Shown here piece by piece: positions 41,905 to 50,395 of a DNA stretch of 64,000 nucleotides (the first letter of the stretch is position 1; each line of letters starts with the position of its first letter). The notes below the pieces were generated by a model. The model was given only the letters and a program-made list of their open reading frames with translations. It searched no databases and was not told the origin of the DNA. Source of the stretch: Aldehydirespirator sp965116865 (GTDB taxonomy: Bacteria > Actinomycetota > Acidimicrobiia > Acidimicrobiales > Aldehydirespiratoraceae); contig OZ220727.1 of assembly GCA_965116865.1 (NCBI GenBank), positions 2,852,001-2,916,000 on the forward strand, in the 5' to 3' direction. The position numbers were made by a program, and so were the translations under genes.

Positions 41905-43435
41905 GTAGTCGTCGATGGCGACGTGGCCGCGGACTCGTTGTTCGGTCCGGTGGCGGATGGGCCGCAGGTGCGGGAAGTCTTTGAGGACTCTGAGTCTGGC
42001 TTCGGTGTTGGCGAGCCGGGGGTACGCGGCGACGACCCGCGCGGTGGGGGTTTGGGCGGGTTTGAGGCTGGTGGTCAGCACGTAGCGCCCCGCGAGGAGC
42101 TCTTCGTGGGCGCGGGCGTCTTGGTTGTAGTGGTGGATGAAGCGTCCGGGGCCGATGTCGAGGTCGAAGAGCCGTCCGGCGCCGCTGTTGGTGAGGATGC
42201 GCTGCGCGGCCCGCCGGATCTTCGCGGGGTCCTTGAGCCGTTCTGCGCGGACGCGGCGCTCCAGCGCGAGCAGTTCGGTTTCTGTGGCGTCGGTGGTCTC
42301 CGCGGTGCGGGCTGTGTCGCGGCGGGCGCGGGCAGCGGACTCGACGGCTATGGCGCGGGCCCTGTCGGTGAGGGCGATGTCTGCGGCGCGGCAGCGGTGC
42401 TGGGGGACCTCGACCCAGTCGGTGTCTTCGTCGATGGCCGCGAGAAGCCCGCAAGCTCCCTGCGAAGTCCGGTGCCCGACCCTCGACCCAGTCGGTGTCT
42501 TCGTCGATGGCCGCGAGGGCTTCTTTGGTGGTGCGGTCGCGGCGCAGCCTCGTTGCGAGCACATGGTCGAACCCGGCGGCGGCGACTGCGGCCACGTTGT
42601 CTGCGGAGATCAGGCCCCGGTCAGCGACGACGCGGACGCGGCCCACCGCGAACCGCTCCGAGAGGTCTTCGAGAACGGTCCTCACAGTGGAGGCGTCGTT
42701 GGCGCCACCGGCGAACACGCGGTGCGCGACGGGGATCCCGTCGGTGGTGCACAACAGCCCGGCCGCGATTTGGGGCCGGTCCCCTCGATGGTCCCGCGAG
42801 TACCCGAACGCCCGAGACGCGAACCGCTCAGACACCCGGGCCGGGCCCTCGAAACAGGTCGAGGCCAAGTCACAGCACACCAGCCCCAGGTCCGGATCCG
42901 TCAAATCGCGCAGCCTCATGCACAGGTGCGTCCCGGTGCCGTCTTCGGCCGCGGCGACCGCGTCCAAGGCCCTGCAACACTGGCCCGCCGACGGCGCGGA
43001 CCACCACCCGGGCATGACCGCATCTGCCGCCGCCCACTCTGTGAGGCGCCGCTTCGAGCACGGCGCCGACAACCGGTCGGCCACCATCGCGAATACCGCG
43101 TGCTCCAACGCCGCCGCGCCCCGCTGGTCCCCGACCCCACGCAACCAGCCGTCCAGTCCCAGCCGCCGCCGCACCGCCGCCACCGCGGCCACCGCCCCAA
43201 CAGCGGGCACCCCCTCCGCGGCCAGCGCACCCACGCCGACCCGCTCCTTGCGCAAGTGCGACCCCAGCGTGGCCACGATCCGCTCCAACCGGCCCGACTC
43301 CCGCACAGCGGTCACCTCCCCCAACCGCAAAAACGTCCTGTGGCCAACCTCGGCGCCGTCGCGCACCGACTCCACCAAAGACAAGCACCCGTACACCTTG
43401 TCGCCCCTGCGACGGCGGGTCGTCTTCACGAACAC
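41905..43435 (-). pseudogene. IS1634-family transposase, frameshifted and truncated
   Basis: Begins FVKTTRRRRGDKVYGCLSLV at the GTG at 43435. DDE features: LVCCDLASTCFEGPA and RVVADRGLISADN. The frame is broken at 42408-42517 by a 73-bp R-S-R insertion that duplicates codons for AAIDEDTDWVE; after it the protein continues in another frame (QHRCRAADIALTDRARA... to RGHVAIDDY). The following about 60 codons are replaced by vsr. The related copy at 50396-52100 lacks the 73-bp insertion. Confidence 0.88.
42408..42517. repeat. R-S-R insertion inside the transposase gene, 73-bp pitch
   Basis: A perfect 37-bp repeat (CCTCGACCCAGTCGGTGTCT, then TCGTCGATGGCCGCGAG) at 42408 and 42481 flanks a 36-bp spacer starting AAGCCCGCAAGCTCCC. 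The paralogous gene has one copy of the repeat and no spacer, so this is an insertion of 73 bp. Confidence 0.92.
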
Positions 43436-43691
43436 ACCACAACAACACCGCCAACACCTCACACCGTCAACCATATGTAGCCCCTACAAATCCCCGCCGG
43501 AACACCGCCTCACAACACAAAACCCCACGTCAACGGCTATCTGCTGTCACCAAACCCCCGCCAACCCGCCAAACTCCGGACAGAGCGTAAGCTCGGCGCA
43601 TGATGAGGGCCACCCGCTTCTAGGTGGGCGATAATCTCCGTGTTCAGGCGACTGCTAGGAGACTGTTGAGTAATGCCGATTTCGCGCAGTA

Positions 43692-43741
43692 CACAACCTT
43701 CTGACCTGCGGTTTTGTGACAGCGATATCGCGATTTTGGGA
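43692..43741 (-). repeat. Dispersed 50-bp element, copy C
   Basis: Reads TCCCAAAATCGCGATATCGC on the minus strand and keeps the AACCGCAGGTCAGAAGGTT core. It begins 5 bp after the hicB stop, in the same orientation as the toxin-antitoxin genes. See 27894 and 32873. The rest of the gap 43581-43746 shows nothing clear. Confidence 0.6.
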
Positions 43742-43746
43742 CATAA

Positions 43747-44079
43747 TCAACACTCTCCTAGCCGCGAAGACACATACAGGTTGAGGCTCACACCATTCTC
43801 GGCTGCGCGCATCACGAGCTTCCGATGCAGGTCGGCTGGCACCCTAACTTGGAACTTGCCGCTGTATTGGCGGGTCGCGAACGGCTCCGGCAGATCCTCG
43901 TTGTTGTCTCGCATGTCGTCTACAACTTCGCGAACCAGTTGGCGGATACCCGAGAACGCTTCCTCGTGAGTAGACGCCAGCCAACTCAGCGACGGGAACT
44001 CCAAGCATTGCCCCACGTACTCTTCGTCTTCCTCAGCCCAGCCAACTCGGAACTGGTAGCAATCGCTTCTATCGGGCAT
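43747..44079 (-). CDS. hicB: HicB-like antitoxin
   Basis: 110 residues. N-terminal HicB half: YQFRVGWAEEDEEYVGQCLE, FPSLSWLASTHEEAFSGIRQ. C-terminal ribbon-helix-helix-like region: GKFQVRVPADLHRKLVMRAA, ENGVSLNLYVSSRL. It neutralises HicA and probably represses the operon at the operator upstream of hicA. It overlaps the hicA 3' end by 11 bp; toxin first, antitoxin second, as in hicAB. Confidence 0.86.
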   Translation of the reverse strand: MPDRSDCYQFRVGWAEEDEEYVGQCLEFPSLSWLASTHEEAFSGIRQLVREVVDDMRDNNEDLPEPFATRQYSGKFQVRVPADLHRKLVMRAAENGVSLNLYVSSRLGEC

Positions 44080-44326
44080 CAGTGTCTCCTTGCTGGAGGC
44101 GGTCGATGGCCCTAAGCGCTTGCCGCACTTGGTACGGCTTCGCTTTCCCGCTCTTCTCTTGGATGTTCACCCGAGGGTCTCCCTTCCATGGCATTCGATA
44201 GACACGATGGCTTGTTCCCTTCTGGCGAGGTTCCCCAAAGAATGCATCGCACACCTTCGCGAGATCACGAAAACGGACATCGTGGGGGTTGTTGCGAATC
44301 GCCGCTAAGAGCTTCTCCACACGCAC
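44069..44326 (-). CDS. hicA: HicA-like mRNA interferase toxin
   Basis: 85 residues from GTG 44326; an ATG at 44353 lies within the predicted operator and is less likely. dsRBD-like fold toxin that cleaves mRNA. The catalytic His is in KGTSHRVYRMPWKGDPRVNI, followed by KSGKAKPYQVRQALRAIDRL. It overlaps the downstream antitoxin gene. Confidence 0.83.
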   Translation of the reverse strand: MRVEKLLAAIRNNPHDVRFRDLAKVCDAFFGEPRQKGTSHRVYRMPWKGDPRVNIQEKSGKAKPYQVRQALRAIDRLQQGDTDAR

Positions 44327-44332
44327 GCCACA

Positions 44333-44352
44333 TGATACCACATACAGTATCA
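44333..44352. promoter_or_regulatory. Palindromic operator candidate of the hicAB pair
   Basis: TGATAC-CACATACA-GTATCA, a perfect 6-bp inverted repeat with an 8-bp centre, lies just upstream of the hicA GTG in an AT-rich patch. A ribbon-helix-helix antitoxin would be expected to bind such a site for autoregulation. Confidence 0.6.
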
Positions 44353-44520
44353 CATAGTAGGTAAGGTTGCCAACCAGATCTCTCGTGCGAGGGTGCCAGC
44401 CCCGTCAACCCCTGCCGCGGAAGTGCTCCTGTAGGAGGGCGCCTTCCACCGGTGGATGCGACAGATCGGCCGTGATGGTCGGTTGTCCAGTCAGCATCCG
44501 AACCGGTGGAGGTCCACAGT

Positions 44521-45483
44521 GTGGCGCAGCGGTTCAGCTCCGACGAGCGCGCCCGGATCGAGGCGATGCGCGCCGCGGGCGCGAGTGTCGACGACACAGC
44601 GAGACGTCTTGGCAGGCACCGCTCGACGGTGTACCGAGAACTCGAACGCGGCGGCGTCTACGACGCCGAGGCGGCGCAGACGGCCGCCGAGGCCCGGGCG
44701 GCGCGCCCCAAGACGCTTGCGCTCGCGGCCGACGCCGGCCTGGCCACCGCGGTGAGCGAGCGCCTGGCTATGCGCTGGTCCCCGCACGCGATCGGCGCGG
44801 ACCTGCGCGCCCAGGGGCGCCGGATCAGCGCGGAGACGGTCTACGCGGCCTGCTATGACCACACCGGCCGACGCGGGCTGCCCGAGGGGTCCCGGAGGCT
44901 TCCGCCGCGCCGCTGGCGAAGACGCAAGCCCCGCAGCCGCGCGACGCGAAAGCCCGGCCCGCTGGGCGATTCCAAGCCCGTAGCGGCCCGCGCCGCGGCC
45001 GTCGAGGACCGCCGCGAAGCCGGCCACTGCGAGGGCGACCTGATCATCGGTGAGGCCAACCGCTCAGCGGCCGCGACGCTGACCGAGCGCGCCGGCCGCC
45101 ACACCCTTGCCGTCGCGCTGCCCGACGGCTACGACGCCGCCAGCACCGCGGCCGCGGCCATCGCCGCTCCCGCCCGCCAACCGGCGCACCCGGCCAAGAC
45201 CCCGACCCGGGACCAGGACCGAGAGACGGCCCGCTGGGCCGACACCGAACAAGCGCTCGGAGCCGAGGCCTACTTCTGTGACCCGCACCCGCCGCGGCAG
45301 CACGGAACCAACAAGCACACCAACGGCCAGCTGCGACGCCGGCCGCCCAACAGCACCGACCTCAACATCGGCCAAGCCCGCCTCGCCGTCATCGAGGACA
45401 ACCTCAACTCGATGCCCCGCAAGCTCCACGACTGGGACTCAACCCACAACGTCTACGCTGCCCTCTATCGCAACGACCGGTAG
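44521..45483 (+). CDS. IS30-family transposase, probably inactive
   Basis: 320 residues from GTG 44521 (GTG 44506 is an alternative). N-terminal helix-turn-helix (SVDDTARRLGRHRSTVYREL), then the DDE core: EGDLIIGEANRSAAATLTER (first Asp), TRDQDRETARW (second Asp) and FCDPHPPRQHGTNKHTNGQL. In active IS30 enzymes the last motif is GTNENTNG; here the catalytic Glu is Lys, and the segment between the first and second Asp looks shortened. Terminal inverted repeats were not located. It lies 46 bp upstream of the STAND nuclease gene. Confidence 0.82.
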   Translation: MAQRFSSDERARIEAMRAAGASVDDTARRLGRHRSTVYRELERGGVYDAEAAQTAAEARAARPKTLALAADAGLATAVSERLAMRWSPHAIGADLRAQGRRISAETVYAACYDHTGRRGLPEGSRRLPPRRWRRRKPRSRATRKPGPLGDSKPVAARAAAVEDRREAGHCEGDLIIGEANRSAAATLTERAGRHTLAVALPDGYDAASTAAAAIAAPARQPAHPAKTPTRDQDRETARWADTEQALGAEAYFCDPHPPRQHGTNKHTNGQLRRRPPNSTDLNIGQARLAVIEDNLNSMPRKLHDWDSTHNVYAALYRNDR

Positions 45484-45529
45484 AGTTCGCCAAGGTTCAG
45501 CGGGGTCGCCAGTCGACTGAGGTGTAGCA

Positions 45530-48500
45530 GTGAGTCTGAGCTGGTCGGATCTCCGGGCCTTGAACGGTTCGCAGGAGACAGGATTTGAGGAGTTGTGCAG
45601 CCAGCTTGCGCGGCTTGAGACACCAGTCGGGGCAGAGTTCATCCGTACAGGCAGCCCCGACGGGGGCGTGGAGTGCTTCAGCAGGTTCGAGGGCGGTGCG
45701 GAGTGGGGGTGGCAGGCCAAGTTCTTCCGTGACCCGCTTCGTGATGCTCAACTGAGCCAACTCGATCGGTCTGTCAAGGCCGCCTTGGAGGCCCACCCGG
45801 GCTTGGTCCGTTACTTCGTGTGCATCCCGCGTGATCGTTCTGATGGCCGCAGGAAGGGGGTGACGACTGAACTGGACCGGTGGGAGAGCCGCGTCGCCAC
45901 ATGGGGCGCGTGGGCGAAAGACAGCGGCATGTCAGTCGAGTTTGTCTGGTGGGGGCAGTCTGAGCTCTACAGCCGCCTCGCGGCGGGCGAGCAGGCGGGC
46001 CGTCGCCAGTTCTGGTTCGGTGCCGGTGCGCAACTCAGTGATGGGTGGTTCAGCGAGCATCTTGATAGCGCGATCGACGCGGCTGGGCCGCGTTACACGC
46101 CCGAGGTTCATGTCGATGTGCCGCTCGTGCAGGACTTCGAGCGGTTCGGTCGTACGGAATCCGCGGTCATGGAGGTGCGCCGCCTCGCCAAAGGCATCCG
46201 GCAGCAGCCGACCCGCATAGTGCGCAGACTCCTCGACGACGAGGCACTGGACGCCATACCGGAGCTGAACGGCGTCGACGAGCTGGTGACCGAAGTGGGC
46301 GAGATGCTCATCGAGTCTCGCTGCCCTCCCGATGACGAGTGGCCGCTACCGGCCATCATGTCGGCTGTCGAGGATCTGCTCAGGAAGCTGGCAGCCTGCG
46401 ATGTGCCGCTACGGGACGCCGCTTCAGAACATGAGCAGAACGCCGATAGCGAGGACGCCACCCGCGGGTACCGGCAGAACCCCTACCGCGAGGTGGCCGA
46501 CCGCGTCTCGGCGTTGCAAGACGCCCTGTGGGTTGTCCTGGACACTCTCGCACGCTTCGAGCGGGTCGTCAACAGCAGCTTGATGATCGTCACGGGTGAC
46601 GCCGGAGTCGGCAAGACGCACTTGCTGTGCGATGTGGCACGTGAGCGTCTAGCTCAAGGCCGCCCGACGGTGGTCCTGATGGGGCAGCAGTTCACCACGA
46701 CGGACCCGCCCTGGATACAAGCCCGCGCCCTGCTGGACCTAGGCGACATCCGGACACAGCAGTTCGTGGGTGCGTTGGAGGCGGCCGCGCAGGCGGCCGG
46801 CGCCAGAGCATTGATCATGATCGACGCGATCAACGAGGGCGAGGGCCACAAGATCTGGCCGCATCATCTGGCCGACCTTCTCAATCGCTTGGCGGCGTCG
46901 CCGTGGATCGGCGTCGTCTTGTCGGTGCGCACACCGTATGTAGATCGCATCATCCCAGCAGAGGTGCGGAACACAGCCTACGAATTGCCGCACGAAGGCT
47001 TCAAGGACAACGTCTACGCCGCGGTAGAGCGCTTCTGTGAGCACTACGGCTTGGATTTCCCGGCGACACCGCTGCTGCGGCCGGACTTCGACAATCCGCT
47101 GTTCCTCAAGACGCTGTGTGAGGGGCTCAACCATCGTCAGCTGCGAAGGATCCCGGTGGGGTCAGAGGGCATCAGCGCCGTCTTCGGCAGATTCCTAGAC
47201 GCGATCGACACGGATCTAGCGGAGCGATTGGACTATGACCCCCAGGCGGGCGTGGTCTCGCGAGCGCTCGATGCGATCACCTCAGAGCTCGCAGCGCACA
47301 ACACCCGGTGGCTGTCCAGGAGCCGAGCCCAAGAGCTCGTCAACCCGCTGGCTCCAACAAGCGGATTCAGCCGCTCGCTGTATCGGGCGCTCGTCGTCAA
47401 AGGGCTCCTAACCGAGTTGCCGCAAGCCGGCCGCGACGACGAGGGGATCGTCTGTGTCGGATACGAATGGTTCGCCGATTACTTGATCGCCAAGCATCTC
47501 CTTGACCACTACGAGGACGCAGACAGCCTGATGGCCGCGTTCGCGCAGGCCGAGACTGACAGCGACACCGCGGCCTGGGAGCTGTGGAATGCCCCACTGG
47601 TGGCGCTGAGCATCCTGTTGCCCGAGCGGTTCGGGGTCGAACTGCCACAGCTGCTGAAGGACCCTGACAGACGGCCCTACGTCATGAGCGCATTCCTGAA
47701 GGGTCTTATGTGGCGCGATCCGGCCACCATCAAACGAGACTGCCGAGGACTGGTCGAAGAGATGCTCGCGGCAGCCCAGCACTCAGACACCGTGGCCGTC
47801 TTCGATGCGCTCCTGACCTGCGCGATCGCCCCAGGCTACAGTCTCGACTCGGGGTTCCTCGACGAGCAGCTGCGCCGCCTCGCGATGCCTGACCGCGATG
47901 CAATCTGGTCGAAGTACCTCTACTCGGCCTATAGCAGAGGGGGGCCGTTGAACCGCCTCCTGGACTGGAGCAACAAGAACCGTCGGCGCTTCAAGGAACT
48001 CGATCACGACACCGCCGAGGCCTGCGCCACAGTCTTGGCATGGTGCCTCACAGCATCGCATCGCTTCGTGCGAGACCGAGCGACCAAGGGCCTCGTTGCG
48101 CTGTTGGCTGACGACGTAGAACTCACGCGCGAAGTGGTTCGTCGTTTCGTTGACGTGGACGATCCGTATGTGCGTGAACGGGTCATGGCAGCGGCGTACG
48201 GCGTGGCGATGCGCTCGACCGACGCCCAGGCCCTCACCCCGCTAGCTGATCTGGTGTACCGCCTGATCTTCGCCGATGGCAAGCCGCCTGCTCACATCCT
48301 GTTGCGCGACTACGCGCGCGGCATCATCGAACGAGCCCTGCACCTCGGCGCTGAGATGGTCGCCGACGCGACGCTCTACGAACCGCCCTATCGCAGCGCA
48401 TGGCCACAAATCCCCGAGGCCAGCGAACTTGAGCAGTTCGATCCCTTAGCGCGAGACCGCCAGTCGGAGCCGTCCGGCGCCGAGTGGGTGCAGGGCTGGA

Positions 48501-50125
48501 TCTATTCGTCGGTCATGCACATGGATTTCGCGCTCTATGTGATCGGCACGAACTCGACGCCGAAGTCTCGCCATTGGCTGTCTGTACCCAATGATGAGCC
48601 CATCTGGCGATCTGATAAGGAGCTGGCCGAATCGTTCCGAGACTCGCTCGAGACCGACCTGCGGGAAGTGTTCGACTCACTTTGGGCCCACACCCGCCCT
48701 AATCGACGGATGTTCGAGGCTGCCCAGCCTGACACCGAATCTGAGGCCCACACGAACGAGCCGCCACTCACGGTCCAAGACTCTTATCTCTCCCGGCGGC
48801 TCGCAGAGTTGCCTCAGCGTCCCGAGACGATGTTCGTGGCGTTGCTCGATGAGGAGCAGAAAGCGGCCTACGAAGCGGCCCAGGCCGCCCGCGGCAAGCC
48901 CGAGCCTCGCCTCGGCCTCGGTCTCATCCAGCGCTACGTCCTGTGGCGGGCATTCGACCTCGGATGGACCACCGAACGCTTCGGGGAACTGGATTCGCTC
49001 ATCTCCTGGACAGTCAGCCACTCGGGAATCGGCTGTGGGGATCATAAGCCTGAACGCATCGGGAAGAAGTATCAATGGATCGCGTATCACGAGATCCTGG
49101 CGTACATATCAGACCGCTTCCAGTATTGGCAGCCCTACACCGGCGCCGGACCGCAGCACGAGTATCGAGGCGCGTGGCAACTACGCGTCAGAGACATCGA
49201 CCCGTCGTCGCTGCTCACCGGCGAATCACCAGACAGCAGAGGTTCTGGCATCTCGCCCAGGTGGTGGAGACACGAGACGGAGATCGCGTCAGCCGCCGAT
49301 GTGAGCCATGACGAATGGCTGCGACGCGAGTCCGATGTCCCCGATCAGAGACAGCAGTTGTGCTTCACGGACCCTGACGGCACCAGCTGGATCAAGTTGC
49401 AGGCACTGGACATCTGGCAGACACCTGTCCCGCCGGGCTATGACCGTGACGAAGTCGACCATCGAGAGATCTGGCTGTGGGCGAACGGACATCTGATCGG
49501 CGACTCCGATGTCGAAGCGTTCATCTCGTGGTCCGCGACGGTGAACTTCTGGAACCGCTGGATGCCAGAACCACCAGCGGCGTATTCCTCGCAGCTGTTC
49601 TTTGGCGAGCTCGGATGGAGCTTCGCGTTCGACGCGCTGCTCGGCGACGTCGCGATGCCCCAACATCCAGAACCACCCGAGGGCGGTCGAGGCCCGGTGC
49701 CGCTGCAGCCGGCTGCGTACCAGTACGTCGCCGAAAGCGGCGGATACGACTGCTCGATCACCAACCGCCATGAGCTCCTCCGGCCGAACTGCCGTCTACT
49801 CAATGCCATGAACCTTCGCTGGTCCGGTCATGCCGCGGACTTCGTGGATACCGACGGGGTGCTCGTGGCGTTCGATCCGTCGGCCCGAGACGCCGGGTCA
49901 TCTGCCTTGCTGATGCGCGAGGACGCGTTGAAGCGCTTTCTCGACGAGACCGGGTCGGCGCTCGTTTGGGCGATAACGGGTGAGAAGTGTGCATTTAGGT
50001 CAGGTCGTCTGGAGGATTCATGGGCGGGCGCCTTGCAGCTCTCAGGGGCTGGTGCATACGCCCCGGATGGCCCGACACGTCGATTGAAGGCCACACTTGA
50101 ATTGCCGAACAGCGCCAAGCACTAG
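45530..50125 (+). CDS. Avs-like STAND NTPase with N-terminal PD-(D/E)xK nuclease
   Basis: 1531 residues, GTG start. Residues 1-160 are a restriction-endonuclease-like domain: GSQETGFEELCSQLARLE, Asp44/Glu48 in GSPDGGVE, and Q-x-K in GWQAKFF. The P-loop GDAGVGKTHLL is near residue 360 and Walker B ALIMIDAINEGEG near 430, followed by a winged-helix-like stretch and about 900 residues of helical, probably TPR-like, sensor region. This layout fits the Avs (AVAST) family, which recognises phage proteins and then degrades DNA; which Avs type and which phage protein are not clear. It appears intact, between IS30 and an IS1634-like element. Confidence 0.82.
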   Translation: MSLSWSDLRALNGSQETGFEELCSQLARLETPVGAEFIRTGSPDGGVECFSRFEGGAEWGWQAKFFRDPLRDAQLSQLDRSVKAALEAHPGLVRYFVCIPRDRSDGRRKGVTTELDRWESRVATWGAWAKDSGMSVEFVWWGQSELYSRLAAGEQAGRRQFWFGAGAQLSDGWFSEHLDSAIDAAGPRYTPEVHVDVPLVQDFERFGRTESAVMEVRRLAKGIRQQPTRIVRRLLDDEALDAIPELNGVDELVTEVGEMLIESRCPPDDEWPLPAIMSAVEDLLRKLAACDVPLRDAASEHEQNADSEDATRGYRQNPYREVADRVSALQDALWVVLDTLARFERVVNSSLMIVTGDAGVGKTHLLCDVARERLAQGRPTVVLMGQQFTTTDPPWIQARALLDLGDIRTQQFVGALEAAAQAAGARALIMIDAINEGEGHKIWPHHLADLLNRLAASPWIGVVLSVRTPYVDRIIPAEVRNTAYELPHEGFKDNVYAAVERFCEHYGLDFPATPLLRPDFDNPLFLKTLCEGLNHRQLRRIPVGSEGISAVFGRFLDAIDTDLAERLDYDPQAGVVSRALDAITSELAAHNTRWLSRSRAQELVNPLAPTSGFSRSLYRALVVKGLLTELPQAGRDDEGIVCVGYEWFADYLIAKHLLDHYEDADSLMAAFAQAETDSDTAAWELWNAPLVALSILLPERFGVELPQLLKDPDRRPYVMSAFLKGLMWRDPATIKRDCRGLVEEMLAAAQHSDTVAVFDALLTCAIAPGYSLDSGFLDEQLRRLAMPDRDAIWSKYLYSAYSRGGPLNRLLDWSNKNRRRFKELDHDTAEACATVLAWCLTASHRFVRDRATKGLVALLADDVELTREVVRRFVDVDDPYVRERVMAAAYGVAMRSTDAQALTPLADLVYRLIFADGKPPAHILLRDYARGIIERALHLGAEMVADATLYEPPYRSAWPQIPEASELEQFDPLARDRQSEPSGAEWVQGWIYSSVMHMDFALYVIGTNSTPKSRHWLSVPNDEPIWRSDKELAESFRDSLETDLREVFDSLWAHTRPNRRMFEAAQPDTESEAHTNEPPLTVQDSYLSRRLAELPQRPETMFVALLDEEQKAAYEAAQAARGKPEPRLGLGLIQRYVLWRAFDLGWTTERFGELDSLISWTVSHSGIGCGDHKPERIGKKYQWIAYHEILAYISDRFQYWQPYTGAGPQHEYRGAWQLRVRDIDPSSLLTGESPDSRGSGISPRWWRHETEIASAADVSHDEWLRRESDVPDQRQQLCFTDPDGTSWIKLQALDIWQTPVPPGYDRDEVDHREIWLWANGHLIGDSDVEAFISWSATVNFWNRWMPEPPAAYSSQLFFGELGWSFAFDALLGDVAMPQHPEPPEGGRGPVPLQPAAYQYVAESGGYDCSITNRHELLRPNCRLLNAMNLRWSGHAADFVDTDGVLVAFDPSARDAGSSALLMREDALKRFLDETGSALVWAITGEKCAFRSGRLEDSWAGALQLSGAGAYAPDGPTRRLKATLELPNSAKH

Positions 50126-50395
50126 TTGGAGGAAGTCGGCCAACAATCAGCCGAGAACGGTGCCTTGGTGCGCTCCGTCCACGACGTCTGAACCGGCGCC
50201 CGGCTGTCCAGCCAGATAGCTGACGGAGCACTCGACCGAACCATCGCCTGACCCGAGTTTGTCAGTTTGGTGGGGGTTTGGTGTCAGGCCATGTCTGCTG
50301 ACGTGGGGTTTTGTGTTGCGGGCCGGTGTTCCGGCGGGGATTTGTAGGGGCGACATATAGTTGACGGCCTGGACTGTTGGCGGTGTTGTTGTGGT

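Larger units (their letters stand above)
41106..43580 (-). mobile_element. IS1634-like element copy 1, damaged, carrying vsr
   Basis: Bounded by inverted ends TCCCGAGTTTGTCGGTTG (41106-41123) and the complement of CCAACCCGCCAAACTCCGGA (43561-43580). The last about 135 bp (41104-41243) match the far end of copy 2 (53323-53460, inverted). Without the vsr insertion the length is about 1.96 kb, as for copy 2 without its IS3 insertion. The transposase stop-end codons ADTRNWDKTDID survive at about 41204-41240, on the far side of vsr. Confidence 0.7.

Noticed and set aside
44327..44353. ATG 44353 as the hicA start
   Set aside because: It lies at the edge of the predicted operator and adds nine residues not seen in HicA proteins; GTG 44326 fits better.
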